64,000 nt of DNA from Acidobacteriaceae bacterium (GCA_019240475.1 JAFAYI010000024.1:62001-126000), one strand, 5' to 3'; shown: positions 27,019-36,650, counted from the stretch's first letter. Notes: generated from the letters alone by a model not told the origin. A program made the numbers and translations.

Positions 27019-27713
27019 GCCACCTGGACGAAGAACAACTTGTCGAGGCGTATTACGCACCTGACGAGCAGTCGCGGATGCATATGAGGGGCTGCCCCGA
27101 GTGCCGGGCTGCCTTCGAGCGCGTCCAGGAACATTTGGACGCCCTCCGCGATTACCCGGTACCCGAGCGAGGTCCTGGCTACGGAGGCGAAGTTTGGAAG
27201 CGGCTGCTTCCTCAGTTGCCGCCCGTGCGGAAGCCGCGCGCGTGGCTGCGGCTGTGGCTAATGGCGCCTGCGTTCGCGACTCTGCTCGCCATGGCTTTTG
27301 TTGCGGGCATGCTCACCCAGCGCAAGGCGCAACTCGTCGGAACGCCGGCAAGCACCCGCGAACGAGTCCTGCTGATCGCCATGAACCGCCACTTGGAACG
27401 TTCGCAGATTATCTTATCGGAGATCGCCAATGGAAGCACGGCCGTTCTCGATTTCCCGAGAGAGCAAGAGCGCGCTCGCGATCTGCTCGACGATAACCGG
27501 CTGCTGCGGCAAGCCGCGCTGCGCGATGGCGATGCGGCCGACGCCAGCCTGCTCGATGAACTGGAGCGCGTGCTGCTCGACGTGGCGAACAGCCCCGCCG
27601 AAATGCCCTCCCGCGACTTGGAGGCGCTCCAGAACCGTATCGACAACGAAGGTCTTGTATTCAAAGTCCGAGTAAGAAGTTCGGACGTTCGCTTTAAAGG
27701 ACAACAGTTATGA
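27015..27713 (+). CDS. Zinc-finger anti-sigma factor with one membrane helix
   Basis: This 232-residue protein carries an N-terminal zinc-binding anti-sigma motif (HMRGCPECRA near residues 23-32, a His-x3-Cys-x2-Cys pattern). A cytoplasmic linker follows, then a single membrane helix at about residues 78-95 (LMAPAFATLLAMAFVAGM), and a C-terminal periplasmic part. The latter is predicted helical and charged, for example DLLDDNRLLRQAAL. It overlaps the sigma gene and most likely holds that sigma factor inactive at the membrane. Confidence 0.85.
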   Translation: MSHLDEEQLVEAYYAPDEQSRMHMRGCPECRAAFERVQEHLDALRDYPVPERGPGYGGEVWKRLLPQLPPVRKPRAWLRLWLMAPAFATLLAMAFVAGMLTQRKAQLVGTPASTRERVLLIAMNRHLERSQIILSEIANGSTAVLDFPREQERARDLLDDNRLLRQAALRDGDAADASLLDELERVLLDVANSPAEMPSRDLEALQNRIDNEGLVFKVRVRSSDVRFKGQQL

Positions 27714-28921
27714 TTCTCGCCATTATCTTCATGGGATTCTCCGCCATGGCGGCCGCCCAGGATTCGCCTCCGCCGCTCGCCCATAGCTTCCAGGCTCAGC
27801 ATGCCGCGCATGGCGACGCCGATTATCAAAAGGGCCTCGGCGCGCTCGATGCCCGCCAGTGGGACGACGCCATTGACGATTTCGACGCCTCGGCTTCCCG
27901 CAAAGGCCCCAACGCGGATGCCGCGCTCTACTGGAAAGCGTATGCGCTGAACCGCGCCGGCCGCCGCGAAGACGCCCTTCAAACCGTCGCCGAGCTGAAG
28001 CAGGGTTATCCCTCCAGCCGCTGGATGAAAGACGCCAGAGCGCTCGAAGTGGAAGTGCGGGCCGCCAGCGGCGCGCCCGTGAACGCAGGCAGCTTTAGCG
28101 ACGAAGATTTGAAGCTGCTCGCCGTTAACAGCCTCATGCAATCCGATCCCCAGAAGGCCCTGCCTGTGCTGCAAAAGCTGCTCACTAGCAACAACTCGGA
28201 CAAGGTAAAGGACCGGGCCATGTTCGTGCTTTCGCAGAATCCTTCGCCGGAGGCGCGCAAGCTGCTGAGCGACACGGCGCGGAATTCTTCCAATCCCGAT
28301 CTGCAGCTCAAGGCCATTCGCTACATGGGCATGATGGGCAGCGATGAGTCGAGAAAGGAACTGGCCGGCATCTATGCCTCGACTTCCGATGAACGGCTGA
28401 AACGCGCCATTCTGCAAAGCTTCATGATTTCGGGCTCGCGCGATTTCCTGTTGAATGCCGCCAAAAGCGATAAAGATGCCGAGATGCGAAGAGAAGCGAT
28501 CCGCCAACTCGGCATCAGCGGAGGCGGCGATCAACTCTGGCAGCTCTATCAATCCGAAAACTCGGAGGAGAACAAGAAAGCCATTCTGCACTCGATGTTC
28601 ATCACGGGCGATTCAGCCCGTCTTCTGGAAATCGCTCGCTCGGAAAAAGATCCTCAATTGCGAGTGGCAGCGATCAAATCTCTGGGGCTCATGGGCTCAA
28701 ACGGGCACGGAGACGCGCTCGTGAATATCTATCAAACGGATCAGCATCGGGAAGTGCGCGAAGCCGTCTTGAATGCGCTGTTTCTGCAGCAGAATGGAAA
28801 GGCCCTGGTCGATTTGGCCCGAACCGAAAAGGATCCGGAGATGAAGCGCGAGATCGTCAGTAAGCTCGCCCTGGTGCATTCGAAAGAGTCCACGGATTAC
28901 ATGATGGAGATCCTCAAATGA
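27710..28921 (+). CDS. Exported HEAT-repeat protein with TPR-like N-terminus
   Basis: This 403-residue protein has a signal peptide (MILAIIFMGFSAMAAAQD). A TPR-like segment follows (YQKGLGALDARQWDDAIDDF, about residues 40-110), then a solenoid of HEAT-like repeats from about 160 to the end. The repeats recur as LLEIARSEKDPQLRVAAIKSLG and LVDLARTEKDPEMKREIVSKLA. Such solenoids bind other proteins. It overlaps the anti-sigma gene by four bases and is followed by a second HEAT protein, so both may sense or transmit the envelope signal that releases the sigma factor. That link is inference. Confidence 0.85.
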   Translation: MILAIIFMGFSAMAAAQDSPPPLAHSFQAQHAAHGDADYQKGLGALDARQWDDAIDDFDASASRKGPNADAALYWKAYALNRAGRREDALQTVAELKQGYPSSRWMKDARALEVEVRAASGAPVNAGSFSDEDLKLLAVNSLMQSDPQKALPVLQKLLTSNNSDKVKDRAMFVLSQNPSPEARKLLSDTARNSSNPDLQLKAIRYMGMMGSDESRKELAGIYASTSDERLKRAILQSFMISGSRDFLLNAAKSDKDAEMRREAIRQLGISGGGDQLWQLYQSENSEENKKAILHSMFITGDSARLLEIARSEKDPQLRVAAIKSLGLMGSNGHGDALVNIYQTDQHREVREAVLNALFLQQNGKALVDLARTEKDPEMKREIVSKLALVHSKESTDYMMEILK

Positions 28922-29718
28922 GGCTCGCGGCGCTTCTGATGCTCGCCTGCGCCGCCTTCGCGCAGGACTCGCAGCAGCCGAATGTAGTCGACGCCAATCT
29001 TCAGGCTCGCGCTTCCTCGGGCGATCTGAAATCGGATCTCCGCGCCGCCTCGCCCACCTGGTTCGGATATGCGATCAAGAGCCGCCACGTGAACGAAAGC
29101 TGTTGCGATGAGTGCCGGCTGGAGGGCTCGGCCCATTCCTCGCGGCATCCGGTCCCACTGGACGGGAGCGACATCCAGGCGCTGCTCTTTCGAGTCACTA
29201 GCAATGGTCCGGAAAAACTCACGATCCGCCCCATGTCCTGTTCGCTCGATGCCGGTGGACTGCCGTTCGTTTGGCTCACCGGTGTGTCGCCGGCTGAGAG
29301 CCTGTCGTTTCTCAAGAGCCTCACGGATTCGAACGGCTCGGATCACCTTGCTAGGTCCGCCGTCTTCGCCATCTCGCAGCACGAGGGCCCGGCCGCCACC
29401 ACGGCCCTTGAAGGACTCGCCCACCTGCCCGAGCCTGCCCGTATTCGCAGTGAAGCCATCTTCTGGCTCGCGCAGCAGGCGGGAAATAGAGCCGCGTCAC
29501 TCATCAAGGACGCCATCGAAAACGATCCCGATACGGAGGTCAAGAAGAAAGCCGTCTTCGCCCTTTCTCAATTGCCCAAGGATGAAGGCGTCCCGAAATT
29601 GATCGAAGTCGCTCAGGAGAATCGGAACCGGGAGGTTCGCAAGCAAGCGTTCTTTTGGCTGGGCCAGTCGAATGATCCTCGCGCGCTGGCGTTTATCGAG
29701 CAGGTTCTGGCAAAATGA
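28918..29718 (+). CDS. Exported HEAT-repeat protein
   Basis: This is the last gene of the sigma operon, with a signal peptide (MRLAALLMLACAAFAQDS) and 266 residues. The first half contains a cysteine-rich patch (ESCCDECRLEG near residue 60) and the phrase LTIRPMSCSLDAGGLPFVWL. The second half has three or four HEAT-like repeats (LEGLAHLPEPARIRSEAIFWLA, then LIEVAQENRNREVRKQAFFWLG). It overlaps the previous gene by four bases. The function is unknown; the same protein-binding role as its neighbour is likely. Confidence 0.83.
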   Translation: MRLAALLMLACAAFAQDSQQPNVVDANLQARASSGDLKSDLRAASPTWFGYAIKSRHVNESCCDECRLEGSAHSSRHPVPLDGSDIQALLFRVTSNGPEKLTIRPMSCSLDAGGLPFVWLTGVSPAESLSFLKSLTDSNGSDHLARSAVFAISQHEGPAATTALEGLAHLPEPARIRSEAIFWLAQQAGNRAASLIKDAIENDPDTEVKKKAVFALSQLPKDEGVPKLIEVAQENRNREVRKQAFFWLGQSNDPRALAFIEQVLAK

Positions 29719-29763
29719 TCTGGCCGGGGCGGCACAGCTCGATCCCACAATTGAACACTCCCC

Positions 29764-29781
29764 CACGGCTTCGTTGCCGTG
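29764..29781 (+). terminator. Hairpin after the ECF-HEAT operon
   Basis: CACGGC and GCCGTG form a 6-bp stem around TTCGTT, followed by GTTATC rather than a real U-tract. It lies 45 bases after the last stop codon of the operon and could be a weak terminator or an mRNA end-protecting structure. Confidence 0.35.
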
Positions 29782-29847
29782 TTATCAAGTCGTGGAACTT
29801 GGCGCCCGGCGTGCTCGTCTTCCTCTGCAATCGGGCTTCGATTATTC

Positions 29848-30414
29848 ATGCCGCCATGGCAAACGGTGTATACAATTTCGCCATCTCCTGATTCCACGCT
29901 CGCCCTGGAGATCTCAAAGACCGGGCTCATGCGCCGCAAGAAGCACATGCTGTTCTTCGAGAATTTCATAGGGGAACTCGCGTTTGTCCACGAACATCCG
30001 GAGGCGTCCCGCTTAAGCCTTTCCATCGATGCAGGGAGCGTAACCTGCCGTGACCGATGGTTGAAGCCAAAGCAGCGGCAGATGGTCACGCGATATGCGC
30101 GGGAGGAAGCCCTCGCGGCGGACCGTCATCCGGAGATCAGGTTCACGTCCACCCGGATCTCGGCAAAACCGCTGCGGGGCTTTGTCGTCGAAGGCGCCCT
30201 GAATGTCCGCGGAACCAACCGCAATGTACGCGTAAACGTGGTGATCAATCCCATGAAGCGAGGCCGCTTTCAAATCGATGGCGATTCCACGCTACTGCTC
30301 AGCGACTTCGGGATTAAGCCGCCCTCCATGCTCATGGGCCTGGTCGGCACCCACGACGAAGCGCTGCTTCGGCTCTTGTTGTGGGCTGCCGAGCCCGGCG
30401 GAACAGAAGCCTGA
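29848..30414 (+). CDS. YceI-like lipocalin-fold protein
   Basis: This protein of about 188 residues has YceI family patterns: a starting strand VYTISPSPDSTLALEISKTG, a middle phrase RLSLSIDAGSVTC, and RHPEIRFTSTRI followed by LNVRGTNRNVRVNVVI. YceI proteins bind isoprenoid or similar lipids in a beta-barrel. Here there is no obvious signal peptide when the ATG at 29848 is used. The frame is open to 29779, whose extra residues do not look like an export signal either. No clear ribosome site marks the start. It is probably a single-gene unit. Confidence 0.75.
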   Translation: MPPWQTVYTISPSPDSTLALEISKTGLMRRKKHMLFFENFIGELAFVHEHPEASRLSLSIDAGSVTCRDRWLKPKQRQMVTRYAREEALAADRHPEIRFTSTRISAKPLRGFVVEGALNVRGTNRNVRVNVVINPMKRGRFQIDGDSTLLLSDFGIKPPSMLMGLVGTHDEALLRLLLWAAEPGGTEA

Positions 30415-30451
30415 ACCATTCCCCTCCGCGATAGTATGCAGAGGGATCACT

Positions 30452-32143
30452 ATGCCTCTTGGAAAGTCGATTGCGCTTTGGTTTTCTCTTCTCGGCTTCT
30501 TCGCAGCGCCGCTGCTTCGCGCCGCTTCCGCCGACGAGATCTGGTGGAAACACGCCGTCATCTATGAGATCTATCCGCGCAGCTTCCAGGATTCCAACGG
30601 CGATGGCGTCGGCGACCTGAACGGCATCACCCAGCGGCTCGATTATCTAAAAGACCTCGGCATAGATGCGATCTGGATTGCGCCGCTTTATCCTTCGCCC
30701 CAAGTCGATTTCGGCTACGACATCTCCGATTACCAGGCCGTCGATCCCCAGTACGGCACTATGGCCGACTTCGACCGGCTGCTCGCCGAAGCTCAGAAGC
30801 GTAATATCCGCATCATCATGGACGCCGTGATGAACCACACCTCCGATAAGCATCCGTGGTTCATCGAATCGGCCGCTTCGCGAACCAATCCGAAGGCGGA
30901 CTGGTATGTCTGGCGCGACGGAAAAGGCCCTGGGCAGCCGCCCAATAACTGGCTCAGCACGTTCGGCCACTCCGCCTGGCAGTTCGATCCCAAGCGGGAT
31001 CAGTATTACTATCATTACTTCTATATCCAGCAGCCCGATCTGAACTGGCGCAATCCGCAGGTCGAGAAGGCCATGTTCGACATGCTCCGCTTCTGGCTCG
31101 ACAAAGGCGTCGCCGGGTTCAGGCTCGACGCCGTTCCGACGCTATTCGAAGATCCGTCCCTGAAGGATGAAAAGGTGCTGCCCGGCAAGAACAAGTTCGG
31201 TGACCCGAACGAAGAGACGAAGTTGCAGGACAATCTGCCCGAAGTGCACGGCGTGATCCAGCGCATGCGAACCATGATCGACGGCTATCCGAACAACCGC
31301 GTGCTGATCGGCGAAACATATCTGCCCAATGTGGAGGAGTTGGACAAATGGTATGGCGGGGCGAAACACGACGAGCTGCAACTGCCCATGGACATGATGG
31401 TCGGCTTCGAGGACAAGCTGAATGCGGCTGAATTTCGCAGGCGCATCAACGATGCCGAAACGAAACTTCACGGCAGCCAGCCGCTTTTCGTCTTCGACAA
31501 TCACGACAACCCGCGCACGGCGTATCGCTACGGCGATGGCGAGCACAATAAAGCGATCGACCAGATGCTCGCGACGGTACTCTTCACCACGCGCTCCACA
31601 GCCATGATGTATTACGGCGACGAAATAGAAATGCCGACGACCATACCCGCGCGCAAGGAGGATGTGAAAGATCCCATTGGCGTCACCGGCTGGCCTGCCG
31701 AAAAAGGGCGCGACGGCGAACGCACGCCCATGCAATGGAACAGTTCAACAGCGGCGGGCTTCAGCACGAATCCGCATACCTGGCTTCCCGTGGCGCCCGA
31801 TTACAAGCAGGTAAACGTCGAGGCGGAATCGCACGATCCGGCTTCAATGTTGAGTTGGTACAAGAAGCTGATTGCGCTGCGCCGCGACGATCCGGCCATT
31901 CACGACGGCGATATGAAGATGCTGGAAACCGGCAATCAGCGGATTGTGGCCTGGAGCCGCAAAGCGTCGAACGGAGAAACGGTCGTGGTGGCTTGCAACT
32001 TTTCACCCGATGAGCAAACCGTTTCGCTTGGGAAGTCGCGCGCCAAGACCCTGGCTGCGAGCGGCGAAGCCACGCCAGCCGGCATCGACCTGAACGCAGT
32101 GAAGCTTGCTCCCTTCGGCAGCCTCGTTGCCGAAGTCCAATAA
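30452..32143 (+). CDS. Secreted GH13 alpha-glucosidase
   Basis: This 563-residue GH13 glycoside hydrolase has a signal peptide (MPLGKSIALWFSLLGFFAAP). It has the catalytic trio of the family: nucleophile Asp226 in GFRLDAVP, acid/base Glu288 in VLIGETYLP, and Asp352 in FDNHDNPRTAYR. The start YEIYPRSFQDSNGDGVGDL and the QxDFGYDISDY loop match alpha-glucosidase / oligo-1,6-glucosidase types, which release glucose from non-reducing ends. Start ATG 30452 has AGAGGGA upstream; the frame is open to 30278, but that overlaps the previous gene. Export suggests periplasmic or external use of maltose-type sugars. Confidence 0.92.
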   Translation: MPLGKSIALWFSLLGFFAAPLLRAASADEIWWKHAVIYEIYPRSFQDSNGDGVGDLNGITQRLDYLKDLGIDAIWIAPLYPSPQVDFGYDISDYQAVDPQYGTMADFDRLLAEAQKRNIRIIMDAVMNHTSDKHPWFIESAASRTNPKADWYVWRDGKGPGQPPNNWLSTFGHSAWQFDPKRDQYYYHYFYIQQPDLNWRNPQVEKAMFDMLRFWLDKGVAGFRLDAVPTLFEDPSLKDEKVLPGKNKFGDPNEETKLQDNLPEVHGVIQRMRTMIDGYPNNRVLIGETYLPNVEELDKWYGGAKHDELQLPMDMMVGFEDKLNAAEFRRRINDAETKLHGSQPLFVFDNHDNPRTAYRYGDGEHNKAIDQMLATVLFTTRSTAMMYYGDEIEMPTTIPARKEDVKDPIGVTGWPAEKGRDGERTPMQWNSSTAAGFSTNPHTWLPVAPDYKQVNVEAESHDPASMLSWYKKLIALRRDDPAIHDGDMKMLETGNQRIVAWSRKASNGETVVVACNFSPDEQTVSLGKSRAKTLAASGEATPAGIDLNAVKLAPFGSLVAEVQ

Positions 32144-32170
32144 AGAGGTCCAACAACAAGCAGAGCGGCG

Positions 32171-32818
32171 CTACGGCATCAGCCCTTTGTAGCCGTTCTT
32201 CAAGCGGTCTTCGATGACGGCCCACACCTTGGGATCGCATCCTTTCCACTCGGCTACCGCGGTGTTGCCGATATAGGGCAGATCCTTCACGCCCATCTTG
32301 CTTGAGAAGAAACCGCTCACGGTGAGGCTGCGGAATTCATTGAAGAAGTGCACCCAAGGACCATCTTCCTTGGCCGCGCGCTGCGGGTATGCGATGCGGT
32401 CGAGCAGTTGCTTCTGTTGATCGGCTGAAGCTTCCGCGAAATCCTTTTGGAATCTCTCGTTCGACTCTCGATCGAGCCACATCAGGCCGCCGAAGATCTG
32501 CGCGCGAAGGTCCTGATTGCCGTCCTGATCGGTTCGAAACGCGATCCAGTCGTCGAGAAATTCGGGAACGCCCGCGTCCGTCGCGCTGCCGCTGCGCTCA
32601 TCGGCGGGCATAATCAGATCGCAAAGCACGCGAACGGTGCGCCATTGATGATCGTCGAATGTCTGGTGGCGGTATGGTCCTGCCGGGGCATGCTCCTGCG
32701 CCGCCGGATGCTCGTGCGTCTGCGCCGAAGCCGAGCCGGAAACGATGGCCGCGACCGCGGGCGCGGCGCCAATGATCTGAAAAAGGCCGCGGCGGCTGAC
32801 ATCCATTGAGTCTTTCAT
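32171..32818 (-). CDS. Gluconate 2-dehydrogenase subunit 3 family protein, TAT-exported
   Basis: This 215-residue small subunit begins with a twin-arginine signal (DVSRRGLFQIIGAAPAVAA), so it is exported folded. The body DHQWRTVRVLCDLIMPADE is the family signature. It lies three bases after the GMC oxidoreductase, which lacks its own signal, so it probably carries the flavoprotein out of the cell. The cytochrome c subunit of classical gluconate dehydrogenases is not encoded here. Confidence 0.9.
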   Translation of the reverse strand: MKDSMDVSRRGLFQIIGAAPAVAAIVSGSASAQTHEHPAAQEHAPAGPYRHQTFDDHQWRTVRVLCDLIMPADERSGSATDAGVPEFLDDWIAFRTDQDGNQDLRAQIFGGLMWLDRESNERFQKDFAEASADQQKQLLDRIAYPQRAAKEDGPWVHFFNEFRSLTVSGFFSSKMGVKDLPYIGNTAVAEWKGCDPKVWAVIEDRLKNGYKGLMP

Positions 32819-32821
32819 CGC

Positions 32822-34537
32822 TTACACCTTTACGTTCAGCTTCTTCACTTGATCTGCAATGTATTCCGACGTGCGCCAGCCCAAAGCCGAAATCGTCAAA
32901 GTCGGGTTCTTGTCCGCGTTGCTGACAAATGGCGCCGCGTCGGTGACAAACAGATTCTTGACATCCCAAGCCTGGGAATATTGATTCAGAACAGACGTCT
33001 TCGGATCGTTTCCCATCTTCGTCGCGCCGACTTCGTGAATAATTTGGCCTCCGCGCGCGATGCCCCAGTTCTCGCTTTCACCAGCGGCGCCCGTGACAGT
33101 ACCGCCCATGGTCTTGATGATTTCCTGGAACGTCTGCTGCATGTGCTTGGCTTGCAGTATCTCGTCTTGGCTCCATTTGAAATGGAAGCGCAACACCGGA
33201 ATGCCCCACTGGTCGACCACGTTGGGATCGATTTCGCAGAAGCTGTCGTCGTTGGGAATCATCTCGCCGCGCCCGGAGAAGTAAACGTCGCAGCCGTATA
33301 GCTTGCGCAGATTGCGTTTCATCTCCAATCCGTATCCGCCGCCCAGCCAGGTTTCCGCCACTCCGCCGAGCACTCCGGCCCCCGGCAACTCGCGGCCGCC
33401 GCCAATTTCGATGTGATACCCGCGGGCGAACGGAATCTTTCCAGCCTTCTGCTCTTTGTAGAGCCACCACGGCATGTAGAGGTGCATGCCGCCCACGCCG
33501 TCTTCGTTCTGCGGAGGAAGATCCTGCAGTATGGGAACCACCCCGCTCACGTCCGAGCCGACCGTGTCCATGATGTAGCGGCCTACCAGCCCGGAGGAAT
33601 TCGCAATGCCGTTCGGAAATTGGCCGCTCTTCGAATTGAGCATGATGCGAGCCGTTTCGCAGCAGCTTGCCGCGAGCACCACGATCTTGGCTCGAACCTG
33701 CACTTCCTTGCGCGTCTTCTTATCGATGTAGCAGACGCCGCTCGCCAGCCCGTCGCCGCCCACCGTTACTTCGCGAACCATGGCGCTGGTCCGGACTTCG
33801 AGATTGCCGGTCTTCATTGCAGGAAATATGTGCACGCCGGGGGAGTTAAAGTTGGCGTTGACCCCGCAAGAACGGCCGCATTGCGCGCAATAGTGGCAAG
33901 CCGCGCGACCGTTGTGCGGCCGCGTAAGGATTGCCAGGCGCGAAGGAACGCACGGAATGTTTAACTTCTTCGACGCCATCTGAATCAGTCGCTCATAGCA
34001 GCGCGGCGCAGGCGGCGGCAGGAATTTTCCATCGGGCGTATTTTCCAAGCCTTCCTGGGACCCGAACACGCCAATGAGTTCTTCGGCTTTGTCGTAATAG
34101 GGCGCCAGATCTTCGTAGGTGATGGGCCAGTCGAAACCTTTGCCGTCGCGGCTGTAGGGCTTGAAATCATAAGGCCCCATGCGAAGGGATATGCGCCCGT
34201 AGTGGTTCGTCCGGCCGCCCAGCATGCGCGCGCGCCACCAGGTCCAGTCGGAACCCGGCGCATTCGTGTAGGGCTCGCCGGGCACTTGCCAGCCGCCCAC
34301 CGTGGTCGCGTCGAAAGCGCCCCAGGGCTTGTCGCGAGTACCGGCGCCGCGATGCGGAACGTTATAGGGCCACTCGAACATCTTCGATTGCCGCGTGCAA
34401 TCGAACCACTCTCCGGCCTCTAGGAGGCAGATCTTCGCGCCGGCGTTGGCCAGCACGTGCGCCGCGACTCCGCCGCCTGCGCCTGAGCCCACGATCGCCA
34501 CATCGTAGGTCTTGGGGGATGCCTGTACCTGAGCCAT
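32822..34537 (-). CDS. GMC-family FAD oxidoreductase (gluconate/sugar dehydrogenase large subunit type)
   Basis: This 571-residue flavoprotein has the ADP-binding fold [21 protein letters not shown] followed by [12 protein letters not shown] motifs are [11 protein letters not shown] and [15 protein letters not shown] cysteine-rich insert, [16 protein letters not shown], is typical of the gluconate 2-dehydrogenase group. The C-terminal [10 protein letters not shown] and [19 protein letters not shown] hold the catalytic histidine and FAD contacts. It is co-transcribed with the small subunit. The likely role is periplasmic oxidation of a sugar or sugar acid, with electrons going to the respiratory chain; the substrate is unknown. 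Confidence 0.9.
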   Translation of the reverse strand: MAQVQASPKTYDVAIVGSGAGGGVAAHVLANAGAKICLLEAGEWFDCTRQSKMFEWPYNVPHRGAGTRDKPWGAFDATTVGGWQVPGEPYTNAPGSDWTWWRARMLGGRTNHYGRISLRMGPYDFKPYSRDGKGFDWPITYEDLAPYYDKAEELIGVFGSQEGLENTPDGKFLPPPAPRCYERLIQMASKKLNIPCVPSRLAILTRPHNGRAACHYCAQCGRSCGVNANFNSPGVHIFPAMKTGNLEVRTSAMVREVTVGGDGLASGVCYIDKKTRKEVQVRAKIVVLAASCCETARIMLNSKSGQFPNGIANSSGLVGRYIMDTVGSDVSGVVPILQDLPPQNEDGVGGMHLYMPWWLYKEQKAGKIPFARGYHIEIGGGRELPGAGVLGGVAETWLGGGYGLEMKRNLRKLYGCDVYFSGRGEMIPNDDSFCEIDPNVVDQWGIPVLRFHFKWSQDEILQAKHMQQTFQEIIKTMGGTVTGAAGESENWGIARGGQIIHEVGATKMGNDPKTSVLNQYSQAWDVKNLFVTDAAPFVSNADKNPTLTISALGWRTSEYIADQVKKLNVKV

Positions 34538-34585
34538 GTCTTTCTAATCTATACACCCGCGCTTCGAAACGCGGCCGGCAAAGCA

Positions 34586-36121
34586 TCACACCTCGAACTT
34601 CACGCCCTGCGCAAGCGGCAGTTCCTTCCCGTAATTGACTGTATTGGTGGCGCGGCGCATGTAGGATCTCCAGGCATCCGAACCCGATTCGCGTCCGCCG
34701 CCGGTCTCTTTTTCGCCCCCAAACGCGCCGCCGATTTCGGCGCCCGAGGGCCCAATGTTCACGTTGGCGATTCCGCAGTCGGAGCCTTCCGCGGACAGGA
34801 AGCGCTCGGCTTCGCGCAGGTCGGTGGTGAACACGGACGAGGCGAGTCCCTGCGGCGCGTCGTTGTGCGCGCGCACCGCGTCGTCGAAATCGCCATACTT
34901 CATCACGTAGAGGATGGGCGCGAACGTTTCGCGCTTGACCGTTTCAGTCTGATGGGGCATTTCGACCAACGCCGGACGGACATAGAAACTTTCGGAATCC
35001 GCGCCGCTGTCCATCCGGACGCGCTCTCCGCCGCTGATACGGCCCCCTGCCGCGCGCGCTTCCTCAAGGCTGCTCTGCATGGCGTCGAAGGCCGCTCGAT
35101 CGATGAGAGGCCCCACCAGCGTGTCCGGATCGCGAGGGTCGCCGATCCCTACCGACGAATAGACGCGCTTCAAAGAGGCCATCAACCCGTCGTAGATGCG
35201 TTCCTGCACAAAGGCCCGCCGCAGCGTTGTGCAGCGCTGTCCGGCCGTTCCCATCGCGGCGAATGCGATCGCGCGCGAGGTCAAATCGAGATCGGCGGAA
35301 GGACAAACAATTGCCGCGTTATTGCCGCCCAATTCGAGAATGCTGCGCGCAAACCGAGCGGCGAGCCGCGGCCCGACTTGCCGTCCCATGGAGGTCGACC
35401 CGGTGGCCGAGATCAGAGGCACGCGCGGATGGTCAACCAGCATCTCGCCTATCTCGCGGCCGCCGATGAGCAGCGAAGAGAGACCGGCCGGTGCGTCCCC
35501 CAGCCGGGCGGCGGCGCGCTCGAATAAGGCCTGCGTCGCCAGCGCGCACAGCGGCGTCTTCTCCGACGGCTTCCAAACGGTGGAGTTGCCGCAGACCAGC
35601 GCGAGCGCCGCGTTCCAGGACCAGACCGCAACCGGGAAGTTGAAGGCCGAAATAATCCCGGTGACTCCCAGCGGATGCCAGGTTTCCATCATGCGATGAC
35701 TTGGCCGCTCAGTCGCGATCGTAAGCCCGCAAAGCTGGCGCGAGAGACCCGCCGCATAGGTGCAAATGTCGATCATCTCCTGCACTTCGCCCAAGCCTTC
35801 GGAGAGAATCTTGCCTGCTTCTATAGTCACCAGCCGCCCGAGCGCCGCTTTTTCCTTGCGCAACTCTTCGCCGAGCAGCCGAACCAGCTCTCCGCGATGC
35901 GGAGCCGGCCGCCGCCGCCATTCCAGAAAGGCCATATGCGCGGCGTTGATGCACAGGTTGGCGTCTATCGGCGCGGTGGTTCGGACATTCGCAATACTCT
36001 CGCCTGTGATCGGCGTGCGCGCCGGCAAGTCGCCTTCCGTGAAGGCGCGGCGATGTACGCCGAGAGTCTCCAGCAGCTCGGTAGTCTCGGCGGCGATGCT
36101 TTTCAAACCCTGCGAAATCAT
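34586..36121 (-). CDS. ALDH7-type aldehyde dehydrogenase (alpha-aminoadipic semialdehyde dehydrogenase-like)
   Basis: This is an NAD(P)-dependent aldehyde dehydrogenase of about 511 residues. The pattern matches the ALDH7/AmaB group, for example the ITGESIANV start, WHPLGVTGIISAFNFPVAVW, general base Glu in LELGGNNAAIV, catalytic Cys in AMGTAGQRCTTLRR, and the family-specific ending MRRATNTVNYGKELPLAQGV. These enzymes oxidise L-2-aminoadipate 6-semialdehyde or similar aldehydes in lysine breakdown. ATG 36121 with GAAGG just upstream is the preferred start; the frame is open to 36202. It lies between the GMC gene and the rhodanese gene on the same strand. Confidence 0.88.
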   Translation of the reverse strand: MISQGLKSIAAETTELLETLGVHRRAFTEGDLPARTPITGESIANVRTTAPIDANLCINAAHMAFLEWRRRPAPHRGELVRLLGEELRKEKAALGRLVTIEAGKILSEGLGEVQEMIDICTYAAGLSRQLCGLTIATERPSHRMMETWHPLGVTGIISAFNFPVAVWSWNAALALVCGNSTVWKPSEKTPLCALATQALFERAAARLGDAPAGLSSLLIGGREIGEMLVDHPRVPLISATGSTSMGRQVGPRLAARFARSILELGGNNAAIVCPSADLDLTSRAIAFAAMGTAGQRCTTLRRAFVQERIYDGLMASLKRVYSSVGIGDPRDPDTLVGPLIDRAAFDAMQSSLEEARAAGGRISGGERVRMDSGADSESFYVRPALVEMPHQTETVKRETFAPILYVMKYGDFDDAVRAHNDAPQGLASSVFTTDLREAERFLSAEGSDCGIANVNIGPSGAEIGGAFGGEKETGGGRESGSDAWRSYMRRATNTVNYGKELPLAQGVKFEV

Positions 36122-36185
36122 GCCTTCAGCCAGAAGTCTAGCAGCCGGTTGGCCCGCGCCCTTTGCAAACATTCCCAGCTCCGCA

Positions 36186-36650
36186 TCAGGAAGGTCTCTC
36201 AACGGGATAGCCCTTCATCACCCAATCCGCATGGAAATTCTGGTCCAACTCGAGGACCTCGATTTGAGAGAAACCCATGGCCCGCAAAGCCGTGTACGCC
36301 GGCTTCACGTTCGGACACTTCACGAAAGGACAACATCCGCAATAAACGATCACCTTCCCGTTTCGAGGCAGGCTCGACGCGATGCCCTTCAACTTCGCGA
36401 GCCCGGCCGGAGTGGAGGCAGGCCCTGCGAGGACAGCGTCGGGGATATGCGCGCCACGATACATCGCGGGAAAACCGACAAACAGGATCAGAGGCTTGTC
36501 AGCCGAGGAATTCCGAACCTGCTTCGCTGCCGCTTCCGGCTTGATGAGCGTCTGCGAATTCCAAACGTCCTGGGCCGAAATACCCGCGGCGACAACGACC
36601 GGCAGGACGAGCGCCTTACACGATCGATAAAGATGACCTATATGTTGCAA
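36186..36650 (-). CDS. Exported rhodanese-like domain protein
   Basis: This 154-residue protein has a hydrophobic N-terminus (LVLPVVVAAGISAQ) and a rhodanese fold: RGAHIPDAVLAGP, then VIVYCGCCPFVKCPNVKPA. The active-site loop carries Cys-Gly-Cys-Cys plus one more Cys six residues on. That is richer in cysteine than a normal rhodanese loop, so it might handle metal or persulfide. The substrate is unknown. It ends 64 bases before the aldehyde dehydrogenase start. Confidence 0.8.
   Translation of the reverse strand: MQHIGHLYRSCKALVLPVVVAAGISAQDVWNSQTLIKPEAAAKQVRNSSADKPLILFVGFPAMYRGAHIPDAVLAGPASTPAGLAKLKGIASSLPRNGKVIVYCGCCPFVKCPNVKPAYTALRAMGFSQIEVLELDQNFHADWVMKGYPVERPS

Noticed and set aside
27212..28591. 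459-codon minus-strand ORF
   Set aside because: Lies antisense to the anti-sigma and HEAT genes, which have signal peptides, motifs and coupled starts.
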